Assembly (NCBI GenBank): GCA_947441695.1
Contig: CANEUK010000104.1
Location: 1-5,301, forward strand
DNA from: Rickettsiales bacterium
Lineage (GTDB): Bacteria > Pseudomonadota > Alphaproteobacteria > Rickettsiales > UBA1997
Direction: 5' to 3'
DNA: 5,301 nucleotides
Of this stretch, positions 1 through 5,036 are shown piece by piece (the first letter of the stretch is position 1; each line of letters begins with the position of its first letter). A program made the translations under genes and the position numbers. The notes below the pieces were generated by a model that was not told the origin of the DNA, ran no database searches, and saw only the letters and a program-made list of their open reading frames with translations.

Positions 1-666
1 GTTATTGGCTTGGCTTTTATTTGGCTTGGTAGCGTTGATTTAATCCATTTTAAAAATCGGGTTTTCTTGCCAATTGCTGGCGGACACTGGATTGGGCTTG
101 GAATTGTGCTTTATGTTTTATTTGTCACTTTTGTAATTGTTGGCACGTCAAACGCCGTTAACCTTACAGATGGGCTGGACGGGCTGGTTTCGGTTCCAGC
201 AATCATAAATTTGCTTTGCCTGTGCGCCCTTATTTTTGTAGCCACTAACCCAATTTTGGCTCGCAAATTTTCAATGCCGCGCGTGGATAATTCTGCCGAA
301 ATTATCTTTTTTTGCATCTCTTTAATTGGCGCAATTTTGGCGTTTTTAACCTTTAATTTAAAACCCGCCAAAATTTTTATGGGCGACGTTGGAAGTTTGG
401 CAATTGGCTCGGTGCTTGGGCTTGTAGCAATTATCATCAAACAAGAATTTATCTTTTTTGTGATTTCAATTTTGTTTGTGGCTGAAGCTCTTTCGGTGAT
501 TTTGCAAGTTGGCTCTTACAAATTGCGCAAAAAAAGAATTTTTTTAATGGCACCGCTTCATCACCATTTTGAAAAACTTGGCTGGCGTGAACAAAAAGTT
601 GTTCGCAGCTTTTGGGCAGCGTCTTTGCTATTTGCGGGTCTTGGAATGGCGATATTTTTCATTTAA
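1..666 (+). CDS. mraY: Phospho-N-acetylmuramoyl-pentapeptide-transferase MraY, 3' part (5' end outside window)
   Basis: MraY is a multi-pass inner-membrane enzyme that transfers phospho-MurNAc-pentapeptide from UDP to undecaprenyl phosphate, making lipid I for peptidoglycan. The frame is open to base 1, so the TTG at base 10 is an internal codon. The 221 visible residues correspond to roughly the last 60% of a typical 320-360 aa MraY. The motif NLTDGLDGL lies at window residues 54-62. FMGDVGS follows, with its catalytic-type Asp at bases 385-387. The C-terminal MAP-L-HHH-F signature lies at bases 547-570, its triple His at 559-567; this HHH motif separates MraY from WecA-type relatives. Several hydrophobic membrane segments are evident. 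The first Asp pair of the active site would lie upstream of the window. In most dcw clusters murD follows mraY; here a DNA methyltransferase does. The identification is secure. Confidence 0.96.
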   Translation, partial: VIGLAFIWLGSVDLIHFKNRVFLPIAGGHWIGLGIVLYVLFVTFVIVGTSNAVNLTDGLDGLVSVPAIINLLCLCALIFVATNPILARKFSMPRVDNSAEIIFFCISLIGAILAFLTFNLKPAKIFMGDVGSLAIGSVLGLVAIIIKQEFIFFVISILFVAEALSVILQVGSYKLRKKRIFLMAPLHHHFEKLGWREQKVVRSFWAASLLFAGLGMAIFFI

Positions 667-704
667 TTTTTTTTAAAAAAAAGATATCTAAAAAAAAATT
701 TAAA

Positions 705-1559
705 ATGACCAACGAGCCAATTTTAAATCAGATTTTAAACGAAGATTGCCTAGCCGGAATTTCAAAAATAGCAGATGAATCAATAGATTTAATTTGCACC
801 GATCCGCCTTACAGCCTAGGGAAAGATTATGGCAATGATTCTGACAAAAAATCACCGCAAGAATATTTAAACTGGACTTATCGATGGATTGATTTGTGCT
901 TACCAAAACTTAAAAAAAATGGCAGCTTTTATATTTTTTTAAGTTGGCAATTTAGCCCCGAAATTTTTGTTTATCTCAAACAAAAAATGATCATGATAAA
1001 TGAAATAATTTGGGATAGACGAGTTCCAAGCATGGGCGGCTCAACTCGCAAATATAGCTCGGTTCACGATAATATTGGTTTTTTTGTTAAAGATAAAAAC
1101 TACCATTTCGATATTGACGAAATCAGAATACCTTATGATGCCGCCACCAAAAAAGCTCGCAGCAGAAAAATTTTTGAAGGGAAAAAATGGCTAGAAATGG
1201 GATATAATCCAAAAGACGTTTGGTGCGAAAGTAGACTTCATGCACAAGATGCGGAGAGAGAAAATCATCCAACTCAAAAACCTTTAAAAATTATCGAAAG
1301 AATTGTTAGGGCAAGTTGCCCAAAATCAGGAATCGTTCTTGATCCTTTTATGGGATCTGGAACCACCGCGGTTGCAGCTCTAAAAAATAACAGAAATTTT
1401 ATCGGCTTTGAAATAAACAAAAATTATCACCAGCGCGGCGTTGAAAGAATTAAAAATCTAAAAAACCAAACTAATCAAAAAAATTCTGATAATTTTTTGT
1501 TGGAAGAAAATTCAAAAAACCTCGAAAGAAAAAATACCCAATTAAATTTAATTTTTTAA
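705..1559 (+). CDS. Beta-class adenine-N6 DNA methyltransferase, orphan (no restriction enzyme in view)
   Basis: This 284-aa protein belongs to the N4/N6 DNA methylase family (PF01555 type) and would transfer methyl from S-adenosylmethionine to a base in a specific DNA site. Catalytic motif IV, DPPY, is at residues 33-36. The SAM-binding motif I, DPFMGSGTT, is at 213-221, after the conserved ENHPTQKP at 186-193. The order IV, target-recognition region, I defines the beta class. DPPY rather than SPPY favours N6-adenine over N4-cytosine. The layout and the ENHPTQKP block resemble E. coli YhdJ, but the recognition site cannot be read from sequence. The tail (about 250-284) is Lys/Asn-rich and of low complexity. 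ATG 705 is chosen because upstream codons run through the mraY coding end and encode no family sequence; no Shine-Dalgarno is visible. The stop shares one base with the cimA ATG (TAATG), suggesting translational coupling. Ten of its 15 Arg codons are AGA/AGG, against 6 of 30 in mraY plus cimA, hinting at horizontal origin. Confidence 0.93.
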   Translation: MTNEPILNQILNEDCLAGISKIADESIDLICTDPPYSLGKDYGNDSDKKSPQEYLNWTYRWIDLCLPKLKKNGSFYIFLSWQFSPEIFVYLKQKMIMINEIIWDRRVPSMGGSTRKYSSVHDNIGFFVKDKNYHFDIDEIRIPYDAATKKARSRKIFEGKKWLEMGYNPKDVWCESRLHAQDAERENHPTQKPLKIIERIVRASCPKSGIVLDPFMGSGTTAVAALKNNRNFIGFEINKNYHQRGVERIKNLKNQTNQKNSDNFLLEENSKNLERKNTQLNLIF

Positions 1560-3151
1560 TGACCAAAAAACCCCGCATTTATCTTTACGATTCAACGCTG
1601 CGCGATGGCGGACAAACTAGCACCGTCAATTTTGGCGTGCGCGATAAAATTGAAATTGCCAAATCGCTTGATGCGCTTGGAATTGACTATATCGAAGGCG
1701 GCTGGCCGGGCGCCAACCCAATTGATGACGAATTTTTTGCTGATTTGCCCAAACTTAAAAAATCAAAATTTTGCGCTTTTGGTATGACGCGGCGAAGTGG
1801 CGTTTCGGCTGCTAATGACGGGGCTTTGAACGCGCTCACTAACTCAAATGTTAAGTCGGTTTGCATTGTTGGCAAAACTTGGGATTTTCATTTGACTCAT
1901 GCGCTGCAAGTTTCTGAAGAAGAAAACCTTGCGATGATTTCCGATTCAATTGCTCACATTGTTAGGCAAAAAAAAGAAGCAATGTTTGACGCCGAACATT
2001 TTTTTGATGGTTTTAAGGCAAATCCAAAATTTGCCCTAAAAGCAATTAAAACCGCTTTTGCGGCGGGTGCGCGATGGATTATTTTATGCGATACCAATGG
2101 CGGAACGCTTCCCAGCGAAATTGGCAAAATTGTTAAAGAAGTTTGCGCGCATATTCCTGGCAAAAATCTTGGCATTCATTGCCACAACGACACCGGAAAC
2201 GCGGTGGCAAATTCTTTGGCTGCTGTCGAAAATGGCGCGCGCCAAATTCAAGGCACAATTAACGGACTTGGCGAGAGATGCGGCAACGCTAATTTGGTGA
2301 GTTTAATTCCAACTCTTTGCCTAAAAATGGGTTTTGACGTTGGTATTGACGAAAAAGCTTTGAAAAACTTGGTAAAAACTTCGCACTTTTTAGACGATTT
2401 ACTTAATAAAGAACGGGATAAATTTGCACCTTATGTTGGAAAATATGCCTTTGCCCATAAAGGCGGTTTGCATGTTTCGGCGGTGGCAAAAAACGCCAAA
2501 TCTTACGAACATGTTGAACCTGAAAAAATTGGCAACCAACGCCAAATTATGATTTCAAACCAAGCTGGTCGCTCCAACATTATCAGTCGCTTAAAAGAAA
2601 TTGGTCTTGACTTGCGCGACGACTTAAAAACTAGCCAAGTTGCTAACTTGGTTAATCAGGTCAAAGACCTTGAAGCGAAAGGCTACGCATATGATTCAGC
2701 CGATGCCAGTTTTGAAATTTTGGCAAAAAAATCTTTATCCAGCGTGCCAAACTTTTTTGAATTAGTTAGTTTTAGGGTTTTGGATGAACGAAAATTCGAC
2801 TTCAAAGGCAATGCCATAGCGGTTGCCGAAGCCACCATAAAAATCAAAATCGGCAATAAAACCGTTCTTTCGGTTGCCGAAGGAAATGGACCCGTAAACG
2901 CTTTAGACAAAGCTTTGCGCAAGAGTTTGTCTCGTAAATACCCAGCCCTAAAAAACGTTAGATTAACCGATTACAAAGTAAGAATTTTAACTCCATCCGA
3001 CGGAACAAAGGCCGTGACGCGAGTTCAAATTGAATCAAGCGACGGCAAAAATAAATGGAGTACAATTGGAGTTTCGCAAAACATTGTTGACGCCTCGTTT
3101 CGCGCCTTGCATGACAGCATAACTTATCAATTGATGCGACAATTAACTTAA
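1559..3151 (+). CDS. cimA: (R)-citramalate synthase
   Basis: CimA condenses pyruvate and acetyl-CoA to (R)-citramalate, the first step of the threonine-independent route to 2-oxobutyrate and isoleucine, in the cytosol. The 530-aa length is normal. The TIM-barrel HMGL-like domain opens with DSTLRDGGQ (11-19), where D16 is the expected metal ligand. Next come the IDYIEGGWPG block (about 43-52), DAEHFFDG (144-151), CDTNGGT (177-183), the metal-binding HCHND (207-211, ligands H207 and H209) and GERCGN (238-243, ligand N243). GGWPG and EHFFDG are characteristic of the citramalate synthase subfamily and argue against LeuA or homocitrate synthase. Residues from about 396 to 530 form a LeuA-type allosteric dimerisation domain, which in relatives binds the feedback amino acid (isoleucine is expected here). 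The start is the ATG overlapping the methyltransferase stop, followed at once by the conserved beta strand; no Shine-Dalgarno is visible. A tRNA-Ile lies 198 bp downstream. Confidence 0.95.
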   Translation: MTKKPRIYLYDSTLRDGGQTSTVNFGVRDKIEIAKSLDALGIDYIEGGWPGANPIDDEFFADLPKLKKSKFCAFGMTRRSGVSAANDGALNALTNSNVKSVCIVGKTWDFHLTHALQVSEEENLAMISDSIAHIVRQKKEAMFDAEHFFDGFKANPKFALKAIKTAFAAGARWIILCDTNGGTLPSEIGKIVKEVCAHIPGKNLGIHCHNDTGNAVANSLAAVENGARQIQGTINGLGERCGNANLVSLIPTLCLKMGFDVGIDEKALKNLVKTSHFLDDLLNKERDKFAPYVGKYAFAHKGGLHVSAVAKNAKSYEHVEPEKIGNQRQIMISNQAGRSNIISRLKEIGLDLRDDLKTSQVANLVNQVKDLEAKGYAYDSADASFEILAKKSLSSVPNFFELVSFRVLDERKFDFKGNAIAVAEATIKIKIGNKTVLSVAEGNGPVNALDKALRKSLSRKYPALKNVRLTDYKVRILTPSDGTKAVTRVQIESSDGKNKWSTIGVSQNIVDASFRALHDSITYQLMRQLT

Positions 3152-3275
3152 CTTTTTTAAAAAATTACGCCGCTATTTCACGACAAAGATTTGTAAAAAA
3201 AAATTCTTTAATTTGGTCAAGATTTTAAAAATTCTAAAAAAAATTTGCGATTTTAAAAACGACTATTTGACTTTT

Positions 3276-3292
3276 GTTAAGTGCTTCTTAAC
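3276..3292. promoter_or_regulatory. Inverted repeat matching the CtrA half-site pattern TTAA-N7-TTAA
   Basis: GTTAAG (3276-3281), a five-base spacer and CTTAAC (3287-3292) form a perfect 6+6 inverted repeat. Read as half-sites it gives TTAA (3277-3280), seven bases, TTAA (3288-3291), the spacing of the alphaproteobacterial cell-cycle regulator CtrA. It overlaps the proposed -35 box of the tRNA promoter, a position where CtrA sites often act. In DNA this A/T-rich the pattern is expected by chance about once in a window of this size, so the assignment is weak. Confidence 0.25.
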
Positions 3293-3316
3293 TTGCCGCG
3301 CCTTAGATTTTATAAA
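3288..3316 (+). promoter_or_regulatory. Candidate sigma70-type promoter for tRNA-Ile
   Basis: TTAACT at 3288-3293 (four of six matches to the -35 consensus) is separated by 17 bp from TATAAA at 3311-3316 (five of six matches to the -10 consensus). Transcription would begin near 3323, leaving a leader of about 27 bases before the tRNA. The spacing is ideal and the place sensible, but A/T-rich DNA produces such matches readily. The tRNA could also be transcribed by read-through from cimA, since no strong terminator is seen in between. Confidence 0.4.
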
Positions 3317-3349
3317 GAAAAAATTTGCGATTTTAAAAAATTTTGAAAT

Positions 3350-3426
3350 GGGTTTGTAGCTCAGCTGGTTAGAGTGCGCGCCTGATAAGTGCGAGGTCGG
3401 TGGTTCAAGTCCACCCAAACCCACCA
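3350..3426 (+). tRNA. tRNA-Ile (anticodon GAT)
   Basis: A complete 77-nt cloverleaf is present. The acceptor stem GGGTTTG (3350-3356) pairs with CAAACCC (3416-3422), the discriminator is A3423 and the CCA is encoded at 3424-3426. The D stem GCTC/GAGT has one G-U pair. The anticodon stem CGCGC/GTGCG encloses the loop CTGATAA, with anticodon GAT at 3384-3386. The T arm is GGTGG-TTCAAGT-CCACC. It reads AUC and AUU codons. In many bacteria this species lies in the rRNA spacer beside tRNA-Ala; here it stands alone between cimA and converging genes. Confidence 0.97.
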
Positions 3427-3453
3427 TTGAAAAAATTTAAGCTATACTTCAAT

Positions 3454-3478
3454 CAAATTTAAACCTCGTTTGAATTTG
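3454..3478. terminator. Weak A/T-rich stem-loop between convergent genes, possible terminator
   Basis: CAAATTTAAAC (3454-3464) and GTTTGAATTTG (3468-3478) form an 11-bp stem, with one T-G pair in the plus-strand reading, closed by the three-base loop CTC. It lies 28 bp after the tRNA and about 100 bp beyond the sdhE stop, where a bidirectional terminator is expected. No T run follows directly on either strand and the stem is poor in G+C, so it is not a canonical intrinsic terminator. Confidence 0.35.
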
Positions 3479-3581
3479 GCAAATTTTGAATTTCTACTCA
3501 CAAAATAAATTACTCACAAATTTTTTGATTAATTTGTGCGAGTTTCCCTTCGCGTCGAGCATCCTCAATAGATTTTTAAAG

Positions 3582-3827
3582 TTAAATCTTGTGAAAATTT
3601 TGAATTTCTTGCACCAGTTTTTCGTATTTATTGGGCGTTTTTTGTTTTTGCAAAATCCAATCGTAAATCTCCCAATCATTTTCTTCTAAAAATTCGCCAA
3701 AAAGTTCTAAATTTTGCAATTCTTCCAATTTTTTTTTGGTAAATTCGCCAAGCAAAAAATCAGTTTCTTTGCATCCCCGATGAACAGCGCGATAAAAAAG
3801 CTTTTTTAACAAGAGTGAATTTGGCAT
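3582..3827 (-). CDS. sdhE: FAD assembly factor SdhE (succinate dehydrogenase assembly factor 2 family)
   Basis: SdhE/Sdh5 (YgfY, DUF339/COG2938) is a small cytosolic protein that promotes covalent attachment of FAD to the SdhA flavoprotein of succinate dehydrogenase. At 81 aa the product has the family size. The signature RGxxE reads RGCKE at residues 17-21, preceded by LFYRAVH and followed by TDFLLGEF. The Glu/Leu-rich helices LEELQNLELFGEFLEEND and the final WEIYDWIL segment fit the five-helix fold. ATG at 3827 is preferred. A TTG at 3836, three codons upstream, would overlap the HIT stop by four bases and cannot be excluded; neither has a clear Shine-Dalgarno. It is the last gene of the minus-strand set, and no sdhCDAB genes are in the window. 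Confidence 0.9.
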   Translation of the reverse strand: MPNSLLLKKLFYRAVHRGCKETDFLLGEFTKKKLEELQNLELFGEFLEENDWEIYDWILQKQKTPNKYEKLVQEIQNFHKI

Positions 3828-3832
3828 TTTTT

Positions 3833-4231
3833 TCAAATAAATGATTTTATTTTTTTAATTAAATCTTGTGCGACTTGCGGCGCGTAAGGTTTTGTTGGTG
3901 CATTTCCCCAAACTGGTTTTGGAAAAGTTGCGTCATTTTCGTGCCGCGCAATCAAATGAATATGAAGTTGTTTTACCACATTTCCAAGCGCGCCAATGTT
4001 TAATTTTTGAGCGGCAAAATTTTCTTTCAGAATTTTTCCGAGCAAATTTATCTCGCGCAAAACTTGAGTTTGTTCATCAAGATTAAGGTCAATTAACTCA
4101 ATCAAATTAGGCTTTCGTGGCACTAAAATTAGCCAAACATAATTACTATCATTCATTAAAAGTAGCTGCGAAATTTTTAAATCTGCTACAAAAAATGTGT
4201 CAGCTTTTAATTGAGAATTAAGAATGAACAT
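3833..4231 (-). CDS. HIT-family nucleotide-binding protein (histidine triad)
   Basis: This 132-aa cytosolic protein has the HIT fold, whose members hydrolyse or transfer nucleotides such as AMP-lysine or Ap4A-like substrates. The core reads L77-N-I-G-A-L-G-N-V85 followed by the triad region Q88-L-H90-I-H92-L-I. The first His of the classical HxHxH is replaced by Gln, while the central His expected to act as nucleophile (H90) and the third (H92) are kept. The following RHENDATFPKPVWG block is typical of the alphaproteobacterial COG0537 subgroup that has this Gln variant, so the gene is probably functional. LILVPRKPN near residues 34-42 is the usual early strand. The start is ATG 4231, four bases after the deacetylase stop; the end lies five bases before the sdhE ATG. 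The natural substrate cannot be told from sequence. Confidence 0.9.
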   Translation of the reverse strand: MFILNSQLKADTFFVADLKISQLLLMNDSNYVWLILVPRKPNLIELIDLNLDEQTQVLREINLLGKILKENFAAQKLNIGALGNVVKQLHIHLIARHENDATFPKPVWGNAPTKPYAPQVAQDLIKKIKSFI

Positions 4232-4235
4232 GAGT

Positions 4236-5036
4236 TTAAAAAATGTTTATTTTTTCTAAAATTCGATTGCTTGACAAAAGATGTTTTTTTTCAAAAAGAT
4301 TTTGAAAAGTGGCGTCGAGCGTTGGATTTCCTGGATGAATCATAATTTCAACTTCGGAAAAATTTTTTGGAACTTTAATTTTTTTTAGTAACTCGTCAGA
4401 AACTTGGCAAGTATAAAGAATGCTAAAAAAATAACTTGAGGCATTTTTTTTTGAGCCGTTAACAAATCCCAAAAAGCGTAAAATCAGCCATTTAAAAATT
4501 CCGCCATTAAATAAAAAAGAGCGCGAAAAGCTCATTTTCCAAGTGTTGCAGAGGCTTTCATTGACAACTCTAACTTTTTTAATTTGGTGGTTTTTTGCCG
4601 CCACCAAAACTTCAGAAAAAATCAGTGGAATCAAGTGAACGTGGCGATGGCTATTAATGTGGTGCAAAATAATTTTAGAACTTTTTATTGCCCAAATTTG
4701 CGCCTCAAGTTCGCACGCTATTTCTTGGCGCAGCTGCTTTTTTTTAAAAATTGACAAAATCAAAAGCCGCAAAAAACCATTCTTAAAATTACCGTTTTTA
4801 TCAACCAATAAAGAAAGTTGCGAGTGCTTGAAGGCACTTTTTCCAACGCTTAAATTGAAATGCAGCCCAACTTTTAAATTTGGATTTTTTTTAGCAATTT
4901 CCAAAGCTTCATAAAAATATCCGCAGCCAAAAATTAAACTTGCCGAATGCAATTGTTGCTTTTGAAACATTTCTTCAATTGCGCCATTAACGCCGGGGCT
5001 AAGTCCAAAATCGTCGGCATTAAGTCTAATTTTCAT
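4236..5036 (-). CDS. YdjC/ChbG-family carbohydrate deacetylase (NaxD/HpnK-like)
   Basis: This 266-aa protein of the YdjC superfamily (PF04794) should remove an acetyl group from an N-acetylated sugar using a divalent metal. The N-terminus MKIRLNADDFGLSPGVN carries the catalytic/metal Asp pair D8-D9. H59 (GLHFNLS) and the H130/H132/H134 cluster (NSHRHVHLIP) supply the metal-binding histidines, and MIHPGNP (H234) is the usual C-terminal motif, so the active site looks intact. ATG 5036 is chosen because ADDFG always lies within the first dozen residues; the longer frame from 5108 only adds sequence antisense-free but unrelated to the family and overlapping the upstream gene. It overlaps the glycosyltransferase end by 11 bp, suggesting translational coupling. 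Family members act on chitooligosaccharides (ChbG), hopanoid sugars (HpnK) or undecaprenyl-phosphate-linked GalNAc (NaxD). The neighbour favours a polyprenyl-phosphate substrate here, as inference. Confidence 0.9.
   Translation of the reverse strand: MKIRLNADDFGLSPGVNGAIEEMFQKQQLHSASLIFGCGYFYEALEIAKKNPNLKVGLHFNLSVGKSAFKHSQLSLLVDKNGNFKNGFLRLLILSIFKKKQLRQEIACELEAQIWAIKSSKIILHHINSHRHVHLIPLIFSEVLVAAKNHQIKKVRVVNESLCNTWKMSFSRSFLFNGGIFKWLILRFLGFVNGSKKNASSYFFSILYTCQVSDELLKKIKVPKNFSEVEIMIHPGNPTLDATFQNLFEKKHLLSSNRILEKINIF

Larger units (their letters stand above)
3238..3339. repeat. 22-bp direct repeat, two copies, in the cimA-tRNA gap
   Basis: An identical 22-base A/T-rich sequence with core ATTTGCGATTTT occupies 3238-3259 and 3318-3339, an 80-bp period. 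A weaker relative (GATTTTAAAAATTC) lies near 3220. The repeats bracket the TTAA-N7-TTAA element and the proposed promoter, and the second copy would lie around or just after the transcription start. The whole 3152-3349 gap contains no coding sequence that I can support. The exact match is seen directly; a function is not shown and low complexity may explain part of it. Confidence 0.6.

Noticed and set aside
612..704. Upstream extension of the methyltransferase frame by 31 codons into mraY
   Set aside because: The extra residues are translated from mraY coding sequence in another frame and the A/T gap, show no family similarity, and begin at a non-preferred codon; ATG 705 gives the normal N-terminus.
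705..1559. Identification of the methyltransferase as the cell-cycle enzyme CcrM (GANTC)
   Set aside because: It shares the beta-class order, but it is much shorter than typical CcrM, has no CcrM-type C-terminal domain and carries a YhdJ-like ENHPTQKP context, so specificity is left open.
1605..2922. Several 60-80 codon open frames inside cimA on both strands
   Set aside because: They are shadows of a well-conserved 530-codon gene; none has recognisable domains.
3404..3440. tRNA 3' end used as a phage or island attachment site
   Set aside because: No second copy of the tRNA 3' end and no integrase occur in the window; the genes beyond are housekeeping.
3427..3448. Possible promoter TTGAAA...TATACT after the tRNA
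   Set aside because: The two boxes are only 10 bp apart, far too close, and no plus-strand gene follows.
3494..3689. Open frames of about 61-67 codons on both strands around sdhE's 3' end
   Set aside because: They overlap sdhE in other frames or the A/T-rich gap, have Phe/Leu/Lys/Asn-rich low-information translations and no start signal.
3868..4914. Plus-strand open frames of 72 and 85 codons opposite the HIT and deacetylase genes
   Set aside because: They are antisense to genes with clear catalytic motifs and have no independent support.
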